A DNA stretch of 64,000 nucleotides from Streptomyces sp. TRM70350 (lineage in GTDB: Bacteria > Actinomycetota > Actinomycetes > Streptomycetales > Streptomycetaceae), in assembly GCF_019219825.1 (NCBI RefSeq), contig NZ_JAHUXH010000007.1, forward strand, positions 248,001-312,000, in the 5' to 3' direction. Shown here piece after piece: positions 1 to 8,596 of the stretch. Position 1 is the first letter of the stretch. Each line of letters opens with the position of its first letter. The notes beneath the pieces were generated by a model. The model was not told the origin of the DNA. It saw only the letters and a list, made by a program, of their open reading frames with translations, and searched no databases. The position numbers and the translations under genes were made by a program.

Positions 1-599
1 ATCTGCATCCGTCCGGCGAAACGCTCCACGGCCTCCGGATCGTCGGAGGCGTCCATGACGGCCTCGGACAGGAGGGAGAGCGCGCCGACGGGAGTCTTCA
101 GCTCGTGGCTGACGTTGGCGACGAAGTCGCGTCGTACCGCCTCTATCCGGCGGGCCTCGGTGAGGTCCTCGACCAGCAGCAGCACCAGCCGGGAGCCCAG
201 CGGGGCGACCCGGGCGGAGACCGCGAGGGCCTCGCCGCGGCCGGAGCCGCGCCGGGGCAGATCCAGCTCCACCTGGCGTATCTCGCCGTCGCGCCGGGTG
301 TCGCGGGCCATCTGGAGCATGGGGTCGACGGCGAGCTTGCCGCCGCGCACCAGCCCGAGGGCGTAGGCGGCGGAGCTGGCCTTGACGACGGCGTCGGCCT
401 CGTCGAGGACGACGGCCGAGGAGCGCAGTACGGACAGCACGGTGTCCACGCCCGGTGGCAGCACCGGGTCGGTGTGCAGGGAGGTGCGGGTGGGCCGCTT
501 CAGGTCGCGTTCGCTCCAGCGGAACGCCAGCATGGCGATGACGCCGGTGAGCACACCGGCGATCGCTGCCGCTGCGGCGACCGCCGCGTTCACGTCCAT
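1..599 (-). CDS. phoR: PhoR/SenX3-type phosphate sensor histidine kinase, N-terminal part (gene runs off the window)
   Basis: Sensor kinase of the phosphate two-component system; its partner regulator PhoP would lie beyond the window start. Reading from ATG at 599, residues 3-24 form one hydrophobic membrane segment. A PAS-like region follows, and then an H-box with the phospho-acceptor in HELKTP at about residue 165. About 199 codons are visible; the ATPase domain is missing because the gene leaves the window. It is divergent from phoU across 258 bases, the usual actinobacterial arrangement. The H-box and the phoU neighbour fix the family; naming it PhoR rather than another SenX3-like kinase rests on context. 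Confidence 0.88.
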   Translation of the reverse strand, partial: MDVNAAVAAAAAIAGVLTGVIAMLAFRWSERDLKRPTRTSLHTDPVLPPGVDTVLSVLRSSAVVLDEADAVVKASSAAYALGLVRGGKLAVDPMLQMARDTRRDGEIRQVELDLPRRGSGRGEALAVSARVAPLGSRLVLLLVEDLTEARRIEAVRRDFVANVSHELKTPVGALSLLSEAVMDASDDPEAVERFAGRMQ

Positions 600-670
600 G
601 CACCCAGGTTAGGCATGCACTACCCCTTGCCCACAGCCGTCCGAGTACCGGCTCGAACACTCGTCGCCCA

Positions 671-769
671 GAGTTCACCTTGGAGCCAGTGTTGATTCAT
701 TTGGGGTGGCCGAAACGGACGCGTAGGGCCCGGAACGTGGGAGCGTGGGGTTCGTAACACCGGTTCACG
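671..769. promoter_or_regulatory. Probable PHO boxes in the phoR-phoU divergent promoter
   Basis: Streptomyces PhoP binds 11-base direct repeats beginning with a GTTCACC-like core. Here GTTCACC at 673-679 is followed 22 bases later by ATTCATT at 695-701, in register for 11-base units. A second pair, GTTCGTA at 750 and GTTCACG at 763, lies nearer phoU. Position and spacing suggest autoregulation of both divergent units. Binding is inferred, not shown. Confidence 0.55.
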
Positions 770-857
770 ACGGGGTCCCGGCGGACACGCGCGGCGCTCC
801 TGCAGGCCCCATGAACCCCCTGAATCCCCGAAGAAGATCGCACGAGAGGGAGCCCTG

Positions 858-1541
858 ATGCGGGACGCGTACCACGAGGAACTTGACTCGATCGGCGACG
901 GCCTGGTCGAGATGGCCCGGCTGGTCGGGTCGGCGATCGGACGCGCCACGACGGCCATGCTCGACGCCGACCTGAAGCTGGCCGAGAGCGTCATCGAGGC
1001 CGACAAGAAGGTCGACGACCTCCAGCACGACCTGGAGGCCCGGGCGATAGCCCTGCTGGCCCGCCAGCAGCCGGTGGCGACGGACCTGCGGATCGTGGTC
1101 ACGTCGCTGCGGATGAGCGCCGACCTGGAACGGTCCGGCGACCTCGCCCAGCACGTCGCCAAGCTCGCCCGGCTGCGCTTCCCCCAGCGCGCCGTCCCGC
1201 ACGACCTGCACGCGACGATCCTGGAGATGGGCCAGCTCGCGCAGCGCCTGATGGCGAAGACGGCCGAGGTCATCGTGACCAAGGACATCGACCTGGCGAT
1301 GCAGCTCGAACATGACGACGACGAGATGGACCTGCTGCACCGCACCCTCTTCCAGCACCTGATGGACGACCGCTGGAAGCACGGCATCGAGACGGCCGTG
1401 GACGTGACGCTGCTCGGCCGCTACTACGAGCGGTTCGCGGACCACGCGGTGGCGGTGGCCAAGCGCGTGGTGTTCCTGGTGACCGGTGAGCACGCGGACG
1501 AGCTGCAGGCGGACATGGTGCCGGGGGTGGACGGGGCCTGA
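858..1541 (+). CDS. phoU: Phosphate transport/signalling regulator PhoU
   Basis: PhoU is a cytoplasmic helical protein that links the Pst transporter to the PhoR kinase and damps phosphate signalling. The 227-residue product has the family length and two repeated three-helix bundles (about 10-110 and 120-220) with acidic metal-binding patches such as the EADKKVDDL and EHDDDEMDLL segments. ATG at 858 has a GAGAGGGAG ribosome site just upstream. It is divergent from the sensor kinase gene and probably controlled by the PHO boxes between them. Confidence 0.93.
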   Translation: MRDAYHEELDSIGDGLVEMARLVGSAIGRATTAMLDADLKLAESVIEADKKVDDLQHDLEARAIALLARQQPVATDLRIVVTSLRMSADLERSGDLAQHVAKLARLRFPQRAVPHDLHATILEMGQLAQRLMAKTAEVIVTKDIDLAMQLEHDDDEMDLLHRTLFQHLMDDRWKHGIETAVDVTLLGRYYERFADHAVAVAKRVVFLVTGEHADELQADMVPGVDGA

Positions 1542-1653
1542 GCGGGCACCCCCGGGTACCGGTAGGGGCGCGTTTCCGCCTCCGTGCGCCGTTGATGCGC
1601 CCGGCGAAGCGGGCATGAAATGGGCACAGGCACAGTGCCTTGAGGAGGGACCC

Positions 1654-1821
1654 ATGGCCGAATCCCCCAGCACGCCCCGTACGACGACGCCCGAGCCCAC
1701 GCAGGAACGCCCCACCGAGCAGCCCGCCGACATCAGGAGCCTGACGCTGATCGGCGCGTGCGGCTGCGGCTCGGGGTGCACGTGTGGGTGCCAGCAGGGG
1801 AATCCCTGTCAGTGCGGCTGA
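1654..1821 (+). CDS. Small cysteine-rich (metallothionein-like) protein
   Basis: A 55-residue protein with ATG at 1654 and a strong GAGGAGGGA ribosome site at 1642-1650. The first half is Thr/Pro/Glu-rich and looks disordered. The last 20 residues hold seven cysteines in CxC, CxCxC and CQCG patterns among glycines, suggesting a metal-thiolate cluster. No named family is recognised. The neighbour downstream is a DUF4242 nickel-binding-type protein, which makes a metal-buffering role reasonable but unproven. A strong terminator follows at once, so it is probably a short separate transcript or the end of the phoU unit. Confidence 0.72.
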   Translation: MAESPSTPRTTTPEPTQERPTEQPADIRSLTLIGACGCGSGCTCGCQQGNPCQCG

Positions 1822-1849
1822 CCGGATTTCTTACGTCCTTGCGACGGTG

Positions 1850-1881
1850 AAGGGCCCCCAGCGCGATGGCCGGGGGCCCTT
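1850..1881 (+). terminator. Strong hairpin terminator after the cysteine-rich gene
   Basis: Perfect 10-base arms AAGGGCCCCC (1850-1859) and GGGGGCCCTT (1872-1881) enclose a 12-base loop. It lies between the cysteine-rich gene and the DUF4242 gene. Confidence 0.8.
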
Positions 1882-1967
1882 CGCGTCGCCGCGGGGGGCG
1901 TCGGGGCGCAGCATGGAGATGGAGGAGGAAGCGACCGACCGGGCAGCACGGGAAGGAGGTGCGGGCC

Positions 1968-2216
1968 ATGACCCAGTTCATGGACGTCCACCGCGGCATG
2001 CGGGGCATCACGGCGGACCAGCTCCACGAGGCCCACCAGGCCGACCTCGCCATAGAGAAGGAAGAGGGCGTGCACTTCAAGCAGGCCTGGGCGGACCCGG
2101 ACTCCGGAATCGTCTACTGCCTCTCCGAGGCGCCCTCGGCGGAGGCGGTGCAGCGCATCCACGAGCGCGCGGGGCACAAGGCGGACGAGATCCATCCGGT
2201 GCCGTTGACGATCTGA
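1968..2216 (+). CDS. DUF4242 family protein, nickel-binding (SCO4226-like)
   Basis: An 82-residue ferredoxin-like-fold protein of the DUF4242 family. The S. coelicolor member SCO4226, also near phoU, was described as a Ni(II)-binding dimer, and this sequence and location correspond to it. Visible features are the N-terminal MDVHRG segment, a central region with candidate ligands in EGVHFKQAW and CLSEAPSAEA, and a His-containing C-terminal helix. ATG at 1968 is preceded by GGAAGGAGG. Physiological role (nickel buffering or sensing) is inferred from the homologue. Confidence 0.82.
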   Translation: MTQFMDVHRGMRGITADQLHEAHQADLAIEKEEGVHFKQAWADPDSGIVYCLSEAPSAEAVQRIHERAGHKADEIHPVPLTI

Positions 2217-2235
2217 CACGCCGTCCGAGCTGCGG

Positions 2236-2267
2236 CCCCCTGCCGCGAACACGGCGTCGACAGGGGG
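2236..2267. terminator. Bidirectional terminator between convergent genes
   Basis: Arms CCCCCTG (2236-2242) and CAGGGGG (2261-2267) pair across an 18-base loop that can itself pair CCG with CGG. It lies between the ends of the DUF4242 gene and gpmA. Confidence 0.6.
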
Positions 2268-2292
2268 TCGCTCCTGGCTTGATCAGTTGGGC

Positions 2293-3054
2293 TTACTTCT
2301 TCTTGCCCTGGTTCTTGACCGCCTCAATAGCCGCCGCAGCCGCCTCCGGATCCAGGTACGTGCCGCCCGGCACGACCGGCTTGAAGTCGGCGTCCAGTTC
2401 GTAGGACAGCGGGATGCCCGTCGGGATGTTCAGGCCCGCGATGTCGGCGTCGGAGATGCCGTCGAGGTGCTTGACCAGGGCGCGCAGGGAGTTGCCGTGG
2501 GCGGCGATCAGGACCGTGCGGCCGGTCAGGAGGTCGGGGACGATGGCGTCGAACCAGTACGGGAGCATGCGGACGACGACGTCCTTCAGGCACTCCGTCT
2601 GCGGGCGCAGCTCCGGCGGGAGGGTCGCGTAGCGCGGGTCGGAGAACTGGGAGTACTCGGCGTCGCGGTCCAGCGGCGGCGGCGGGGTGTCGTAGGACCG
2701 GCGCCACAGCATGAACTGCTCCTCGCCGAACTCGGCGAGGGTCTGCGCCTTGTCCTTGCCCTGCAGGGCGCCGTAGTGGCGTTCGTTCAGGCGCCACGAG
2801 CGGTGGACCGGGATCCAGAGGCGGTCGGCGGCCTCCAGGGCGAGCTGCGCGGTGCGGATCGCGCGCTTCTGCAGTGAGGTGTGGACCACATCGGGCAGCA
2901 GGCCGGCGTCCTTCAGCAGCTCGCCGCCGCGCGTCGCCTCCTTCTCGCCCTTCGCCGTGAGGTTGACGTCCACCCAGCCGGTGAACAGGTTCTTCTCGTT
3001 CCACTCGCTCTCGCCGTGGCGGAGGAGGATCAGCTTGTACGGTGCGTCGGCCAT
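2293..3054 (-). CDS. gpmA: 2,3-bisphosphoglycerate-dependent phosphoglycerate mutase
   Basis: Glycolytic enzyme interconverting 3- and 2-phosphoglycerate through a phosphohistidine. The 253-residue product starts MADAPYK and has the catalytic RHGESEWN motif (His13), the [11 protein letters not shown] active-site segment and the second catalytic histidine in AAHGNSLRA, all typical of the dPGM family at its usual length. ATG at 3054 fits the family N-terminus better than upstream starts. The Lys-rich tail (GKKK) is common in actinobacteria. It is a single gene, divergent from the Stealth genes. Confidence 0.95.
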   Translation of the reverse strand: MADAPYKLILLRHGESEWNEKNLFTGWVDVNLTAKGEKEATRGGELLKDAGLLPDVVHTSLQKRAIRTAQLALEAADRLWIPVHRSWRLNERHYGALQGKDKAQTLAEFGEEQFMLWRRSYDTPPPPLDRDAEYSQFSDPRYATLPPELRPQTECLKDVVVRMLPYWFDAIVPDLLTGRTVLIAAHGNSLRALVKHLDGISDADIAGLNIPTGIPLSYELDADFKPVVPGGTYLDPEAAAAAIEAVKNQGKKK

Positions 3055-3229
3055 GGCTTCGAGCCTACCTAAGCCCCGAGCGGCCCGAGCGGGCTGCCGG
3101 GGCATGCCCATGCCACGGTTCCCCCGCTTGTTTAATTTCAAGTAGATTCCCCCCCAACCTTCGACGACGTTGGTGCGTCTGGCTGTCCCAGGCCTGTGTA
3201 GGTGTCCAGGAAAAAGAGGAGCTCAGAAC

Positions 3230-4999
3230 GTGACGGTGCGTTCCTTTGCACGGCGGATGCGACCGCGAGTCGAGCGGAAGGCCGCTGAGCGGGTCTGGCA
3301 GCTGCGGACGATGCGGCGCCGCCGCAGAGCAGCGGTCGGCGACCCGGTCCTGCGCCCGGTGACGGTGCGCGGCCAGCAGCTCTACGGCCGCGTCGTGACC
3401 CGGTTCACCGCTGCCGAGGCCGCCGCCGCCAACCTCGATCTGGTGGTCGCCGCGCTGGAGCAGGAAGGCATCTCCTACTTCCTCGTGCCGGCCTCCCGCA
3501 CCCGTCACACCGTGGGGGTGAACGCCGTCGACCGGCAGCGGTTCCTCGCCGCTCTTCAGGCGCGGAACGCCGGGAAGGCCGTGTTCATCGGGCGGCCGCT
3601 GCCCGGTGGACAGCTGGAGAACCCCGCGATGTTCATGGACGGTGTGCTGCCGAACGCGCTGCGCACAGCCCCGGTGCTGCGGATAGGCGAGAACCACCTC
3701 GGCCCCGCCGGCCAGCTGCTCGCGGGGCCCGAGCTGGCCTGCGACGTGGAGTTCTGGGAGGACGGGGCCGCGGTGCTCGCCTCCGAGCAGGGGGAGCAGC
3801 GGCTGGGGAAGGTGCAGCCGCAGGCGTCCGAGGACGTCTTCCGCGAGTCCCTCGTCGCACCCCGCAACAACGGCGTCACCGACGTCCTGCCCGTCGCCGA
3901 GCAGAAGCCCGCCACCGTGCGGGTCGGCGACCGGGAGCTGCCGAGCTTCGCGCCGCTCACCCTGCCGACCGTGAATCGCGTCACCTTCCCCGTGGACATC
4001 GTCTACACCTGGGTCGACGGCGAGGAGCCCCAGATGCGGGCCAAGCGGGCCCGCTACCAGGAGCGCGGCACGGCCGAGATCCTGGACAAGGAGATCAACG
4101 CCTCCCGCTACACCAGCCATGACGAGCTGAAGTACTCGCTGCGCTCGCTTGCGATGTACGCCGACTTCGTCCGGCACATCTACCTCGTCACCGACGGCCA
4201 GAAGCCGCACTGGCTCGACGACACGGCCGAGGGGATCACGGTCGTCGACCATCGCGACATCTTCCCCGAGGGCGTCCTGCCCGTCTTCAACTCGCACGCG
4301 ATCGAGACCCGGCTGCACCACATCCCCGGCCTGTCCGAGCACTACCTGTACTTCAACGACGACGTGTTCGTCGGCCGCCGGATCACCCCCGAGCACTTCT
4401 TCCACGGCAGCGGCCTGATGAGGATCCCGGTCTCCCCGCTGAAGATCGGCGTCGGCAAGCCGCACGCCGAGGAGACGGCGACCAACTCCGCCAGCAAGAA
4501 CGTCCGCCGGCTGCTGCTGGAGAAGTTCGGCCGGATGACGACGAACAACTTCATGCACACCCCGCTGCCGCAGCAGCGCGAGACGCTGCTGGCGCTGGAG
4601 GAGCTGTTCCCGGAGGAGATCGCCCGCACCACGGCGTCCCGCTTCCGCTCACCGACGGACATCGCCATGACGGCCCCGCTGCTGTACCAGTACGCGCTGA
4701 TGACCGGCCGGGGCGTGCCGGGCAGGTTCAGCTTCCGGTACGTGAACATCAGCCGCCCGGACGCCGACGACCGCCTGGCCGACCTGCGCGACAACCGCCG
4801 CTTCGACTTCTTCTGCCTCAACGACGTCGACGTGCCGCCGGAGGACCGGGAGCAGGTCAGCGTCCGGATGCACGGGTTCCTGGAGAACTACTTCCCGTTC
4901 CCAAGCCCGTACGAGAAGCAGCAGCCCGAGAAGCCGACCGGGAAGCAGCCCGGGAAGCCGACCGAGAAGTCCGTCCTTCCCTCCGAGCAGCAGAGCTGA
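3230..4999 (+). CDS. Stealth family sugar-phosphotransferase, first of a tandem pair
   Basis: Stealth proteins transfer hexose-1-phosphates from nucleotide sugars, as in capsule polymerases and GlcNAc-1-phosphotransferase. The 589-residue product has conserved region 1 (FPVDIVYTWVDG, about 251), region 2 (ASRYTSHDELKYSLRSL, about 293), region 3 (LSEHYLYFNDDVF, about 368) and region 4 near FFCLNDVD (about 526). The GTG start at 3230 has an AAGAGGAGC site at 3214-3222. The tail is a Lys/Pro repeat. A paralogue follows 13 bases downstream, so the two probably act on the same surface glycopolymer. Substrate is unknown. Confidence 0.88.
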   Translation: MTVRSFARRMRPRVERKAAERVWQLRTMRRRRRAAVGDPVLRPVTVRGQQLYGRVVTRFTAAEAAAANLDLVVAALEQEGISYFLVPASRTRHTVGVNAVDRQRFLAALQARNAGKAVFIGRPLPGGQLENPAMFMDGVLPNALRTAPVLRIGENHLGPAGQLLAGPELACDVEFWEDGAAVLASEQGEQRLGKVQPQASEDVFRESLVAPRNNGVTDVLPVAEQKPATVRVGDRELPSFAPLTLPTVNRVTFPVDIVYTWVDGEEPQMRAKRARYQERGTAEILDKEINASRYTSHDELKYSLRSLAMYADFVRHIYLVTDGQKPHWLDDTAEGITVVDHRDIFPEGVLPVFNSHAIETRLHHIPGLSEHYLYFNDDVFVGRRITPEHFFHGSGLMRIPVSPLKIGVGKPHAEETATNSASKNVRRLLLEKFGRMTTNNFMHTPLPQQRETLLALEELFPEEIARTTASRFRSPTDIAMTAPLLYQYALMTGRGVPGRFSFRYVNISRPDADDRLADLRDNRRFDFFCLNDVDVPPEDREQVSVRMHGFLENYFPFPSPYEKQQPEKPTGKQPGKPTEKSVLPSEQQS

Positions 5000-5012
5000 C
5001 AGGGCCGCGGCC

Positions 5013-6770
5013 ATGGACATCCGTCACCGCCTCACGACGGCCCCGGGCCTACGCGCCGCCCGGGACCTCCTGGTGCGCCTGGGGCTCTGGCTGTGGGCCC
5101 GGCTCTGGGCGCTGCGCGCCACCCCGGCCCGCCGCCGTCTGCGGGCCGTCGTCCCCGGGCTGCGCCGGGTCGCCTGCGGGCCGACGCGACTGTACGGGCG
5201 TACCGTCACCGGCTACACCACCGCGGACGCCGCCGCCGCCGACCTGGAGCAGGTGTGCGCCCTGCTGGACGCGGCCGGTGCCCCGTACTTCCTGGTCCCC
5301 TCCGACGGTCCCCGGCAGGTGATCGGCGTTTCGGAGACGTACCGCGGCACGGTCCTGGCGCAGGCGGCGCGGCACTTCGCCCGCACCCCCGCGTATGTCG
5401 GTGCCGTCGGTTCGGACGGCGGCGTGACCAGGGCGGTGCTGTGGGCCGACGGGCGGCTGCCGCGGGCGCTGCGGCGGGCGGCGGTGCTGCGCACCGGCGA
5501 GGTGCGCCTCGGCCCGGCGGGTCAGGTGCTCGGCGGTCTGGAGACGGGGTGCGACATCGAGTTCTGGCGGCACGGCCGGGGCCTGGGCGCCGACCCCTCC
5601 CATCTCACCGTGCCCGGCGTCCAGCTGCCGGACGTCTTCGAGTCGGCGCTCGTCGCGCCGCGCCGCAACCCGGTGTCCGAGGTGCTTCCGGCGTCGGCGC
5701 AGCGACCGGCCATGGTGGACGGCCCCCGCCGCAGGGTCCCGACGTTCGCGCCGTTCGCCGAGCCGGGCATCGACGAGGTGAGCTTCCCCGTCGACGCGGT
5801 GTACACCTGGGTCGACGGGGACGACCCGGCGCTGGCCGCGAAGCGCCGCGCCCACCAGGCGGCCTCCGGCAACGACATCGCCCCGCGCGAGACCGGCGCC
5901 TCCCGCTACACCAGCCATGACGAACTGAAGTACGCGCTCCGCTCGCTGGAGATGTACGCCGGGTTCGTCCGGCATGTCTACCTCGTCACCGACGCGCAGA
6001 TCCCCGCCTGGCTGGATCCGGACGCGAAGGGCCTGACGGTGGTCGACCACCGGGACATCCTCCCGGCCGACGCGCTCCCCGTCTTCAACTCGCACGCCAT
6101 CGAGAGCCGGCTGCACCACATCCCGGGCCTGTCGGAGCACTACCTCTACTTCAACGACGACGTCTTCATCAACCGCCCGGTGCGGGCGGAGCACTTCTTC
6201 CACGGCAACGGCGTCGCCCGCATCCCGCTGTCCCCGCTGAAGCTCGGGATCGGCGACCCGCACCCGATGGAGCCGGCCCCGAACTCCGCCGGGAAGAACA
6301 CCCGCGAGGTGATCCGGCGGTTCCACGGCCGGCAGATCACGCACAAGTCGCTGCACACCCCGCATCCGCAACTGCTGTCGGTGATGCGGGAGATGGAGAG
6401 CCGGGGCATCGAGGAGCTGGAGCGGACCTCGTACTCGCGCTTCCGCGCCACCACCGACCTGGCCCCGGCGTCCACGCTGCACCACCACTGGGCGATCGCG
6501 ACCGGGCGGGCCGTCCCGGCCGACTACCGCTTCCGGTATGTGCAGCTGGGCAGCCCGGACATGCGGCGGCGGCTGGCCCGCCTGGAGGCCGGCGAGGACA
6601 TCGACTTCTTCTGCCTCAACGACGTGGACACCGCCCCGGCGGACCGGGCGGCGGCCCAGGCGGCCATCCACGCCTTCCTGGAGCGGAAGTATCCGTTCCC
6701 CAGCCGCTTCGAACGGATGCCACGGGTCATCCCCAAACAGCCGACACGATTGACGCTCCCTGTTAATTGA
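5013..6770 (+). CDS. Stealth family sugar-phosphotransferase, second of a tandem pair
   Basis: A 585-residue paralogue of the preceding gene, with the same four conserved regions: FPVDAVYTWVDG at about 258, SRYTSHDELKYALRSL, LSEHYLYFNDDVF and FFCLNDVD. The first 230 residues also align with the neighbour, so the pair arose by duplication of the whole gene. The N-terminus is Arg-rich and weakly amphipathic, with no clear signal peptide. It is co-transcribed with the upstream copy. Its role in a phosphodiester-linked wall or capsular glycopolymer is an inference from the family. Confidence 0.88.
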   Translation: MDIRHRLTTAPGLRAARDLLVRLGLWLWARLWALRATPARRRLRAVVPGLRRVACGPTRLYGRTVTGYTTADAAAADLEQVCALLDAAGAPYFLVPSDGPRQVIGVSETYRGTVLAQAARHFARTPAYVGAVGSDGGVTRAVLWADGRLPRALRRAAVLRTGEVRLGPAGQVLGGLETGCDIEFWRHGRGLGADPSHLTVPGVQLPDVFESALVAPRRNPVSEVLPASAQRPAMVDGPRRRVPTFAPFAEPGIDEVSFPVDAVYTWVDGDDPALAAKRRAHQAASGNDIAPRETGASRYTSHDELKYALRSLEMYAGFVRHVYLVTDAQIPAWLDPDAKGLTVVDHRDILPADALPVFNSHAIESRLHHIPGLSEHYLYFNDDVFINRPVRAEHFFHGNGVARIPLSPLKLGIGDPHPMEPAPNSAGKNTREVIRRFHGRQITHKSLHTPHPQLLSVMREMESRGIEELERTSYSRFRATTDLAPASTLHHHWAIATGRAVPADYRFRYVQLGSPDMRRRLARLEAGEDIDFFCLNDVDTAPADRAAAQAAIHAFLERKYPFPSRFERMPRVIPKQPTRLTLPVN

Positions 6771-6843
6771 GTGGCGGATCCACGGATCCCGTTCGTAAGT
6801 TGTGAGCGCCGCTAGGGCCACTTACAGCTGTGGGGGATCCGCG

Positions 6844-8100
6844 ATGTCACCAGCCACCCTGAGACGTGCCGTCCGGGAGAGTGTCTCCGGGCTCCCCCGC
6901 GAGTTCTGGTGGCTGTGGACCAGCACGCTCATCAACCGGCTCGGCGGGTTCGTGGCCACCTTCATGGCCATGTACCTGACCATGGACCGCGGCCACTCCG
7001 CCACGTACGCCGGTCTGGTCGCGGCGCTGTACGGCCTCGGCGGCGTCGTCCTCTCCCTCGGCGGCGGCGTGCTGGCCGACCGGCTCGGGCGGCGGCCGAC
7101 GCTGCTCGTCGCCCAGGCGTCCACCGCGGTGTCCGTCGCGCTGCTCGGGTTCGTGCAGCACCCGGTGGCCATCGCCGCCGTCGCCTTCCTGGTGGGCGCC
7201 GCCTCCAACGCCTCCCGGCCCGCCGTGCAGGCGATGATGGCCGACATCATCCGGCCCGAGGACCGCGTCCGCGCCTTCTCCCTGAACTACTGGGCGATCA
7301 ACCTCGGCTTCGCGATCTCCTCCACCGCCGCCGGTTTCATCGCCGAGGTCAGCTACCGCGTCGGTTTCCTGATCGAGGCCGGTATGACCATGGCCTGCGC
7401 GATCGTCGTGTTCGTGAAACTGCCGGAGTCGAGGCCCGTCCGGGCGGCCACGGCGAAGCAGGCCGAGCCGGTCTCCCTGGGCACCGTCCTGCGGGACGGG
7501 CGCTTCATGGGCGTCGTCGGGCTGTCCTTCCTGTGCGCGCTGATCTTCCAGCAGGGCTCCGTCGGGCTGCCGATCGCGATGGGCGAGGCCGGGTTCACGC
7601 CCGCCGACTACGGCATGGCCATCGCCGTCAACGGCGTACTGATCGTCGCGCTCCAGATCCCGGTCACCCGCTTCATCGAACACCGCGATCCCCGGCGGCT
7701 GCTGATCATCTCGTCGCTGCTCGCCGGGTACGGCTTCGGCCTCACCGCCTTCGCCGGGTCGGTCGGCCTCTTCGCCCTCACCGTCTGCGTGTGGACCCTC
7801 GCCGAGATCGTTCAGGCGCCCACCCAGACCGGCCTCGTCGTCGCCCTCTCCCCGGAGCACGGCCGCGGCCGCTACCAGGGCATGCACACCATGTCCTGGT
7901 CCGTCGCCGGTCTGGTCGCACCCCTGATGTCCGGCTTCGTCATCGACCGGTTCGGGGCGGAGTGGCTGTGGGGGCTGTGCGCGGTGGTCGGCACGGGAGC
8001 GGCGATCGGGTACGGCGTCCTGATGCGCCGCCTGCCGCGGCAGGAGCCGCTGGCCGCCGCGCCGCCGGCCCCGGCGAAGCCCGAGGTCAGCACCACCTGA
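6844..8100 (+). CDS. MFS transporter
   Basis: A 418-residue integral membrane transporter of the major facilitator superfamily with about twelve hydrophobic helices. It shows the loop 2-3 signature (GGGVLADRLGRRP, about residues 75-87) and GEAGFTPADYG between the halves, typical of drug or metabolite efflux. ATG at 6844 follows a GGGGGATCC ribosome site; the upstream in-frame start at 6802 lacks one. It sits 73 bases after the Stealth pair and could be a separate unit. Substrate cannot be told from sequence. Confidence 0.85.
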   Translation: MSPATLRRAVRESVSGLPREFWWLWTSTLINRLGGFVATFMAMYLTMDRGHSATYAGLVAALYGLGGVVLSLGGGVLADRLGRRPTLLVAQASTAVSVALLGFVQHPVAIAAVAFLVGAASNASRPAVQAMMADIIRPEDRVRAFSLNYWAINLGFAISSTAAGFIAEVSYRVGFLIEAGMTMACAIVVFVKLPESRPVRAATAKQAEPVSLGTVLRDGRFMGVVGLSFLCALIFQQGSVGLPIAMGEAGFTPADYGMAIAVNGVLIVALQIPVTRFIEHRDPRRLLIISSLLAGYGFGLTAFAGSVGLFALTVCVWTLAEIVQAPTQTGLVVALSPEHGRGRYQGMHTMSWSVAGLVAPLMSGFVIDRFGAEWLWGLCAVVGTGAAIGYGVLMRRLPRQEPLAAAPPAPAKPEVSTT

Positions 8101-8109
8101 CGGAAAGCC

Positions 8110-8547
8110 CTAGGGGTGCATCCGCGCACCCTTGAGGGCCTTGTCCACGGCATTGCGCGGGCCGTGGACGGCGAGCCCCACCAGGTCCAGCTCCGCCGTC
8201 CGCACGGCCCGCACGGCCGCCCGGTTGTCGCGGTCGTTGCCCGTCGCGAACAGGTCCGAGGTGAACACCGCGCGCGGGAGGGCACGGGAGAGCACGCGCG
8301 CGTGGGACGCGGTCAGCGTCTCCTTCGTGCCCTCGAAGACCAGCACCGGCTGACGGAACATCGGCAGATAGGGCACGCCGTCGGCGTCCTCGTACGGCTC
8401 GCCGATCACCTCGGGGACCTCCCTGCCGAGGCCGCTGACCAGGAAGGCGGTGACGTTCAGGCGCTGCCAGGTCTCCAGGTCCTCACGGAGCAGAACGGCG
8501 ATCTTGGTGTCGAAGCGGTCGGCGCGGACAGGTGCGGAATCGTTCAT
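8110..8547 (-). CDS. DUF2000 family protein
   Basis: A 145-residue cytoplasmic protein of the DUF2000 family, recognised by the opening FDTKIAVLLREDLETWQRLNVTAFL and the PMFRQPVLVF strand. Biochemical function is unknown. It is divergent from an AraC-type regulator across 49 bases, a pairing I recall as common in Streptomyces, so the regulator probably controls it. ATG at 8547 gives the conserved start; the longer frame to 8598 would run into the regulator gene. Confidence 0.78.
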   Translation of the reverse strand: MNDSAPVRADRFDTKIAVLLREDLETWQRLNVTAFLVSGLGREVPEVIGEPYEDADGVPYLPMFRQPVLVFEGTKETLTASHARVLSRALPRAVFTSDLFATGNDRDNRAAVRAVRTAELDLVGLAVHGPRNAVDKALKGARMHP

Positions 8548-8596
8548 GGGACCAGCGTGCCGACCGTCGTACGGCCCGGTCTTGTACGTTCTTTGC

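Noticed and set aside
3065..6821. Very long minus-strand frames opposite the Stealth genes (497 and 590 codons)
   Set aside because: They are Arg/Gly/Val-rich shadows of high-GC genes, with no domain or ribosome site; the plus-strand genes have clear motifs.
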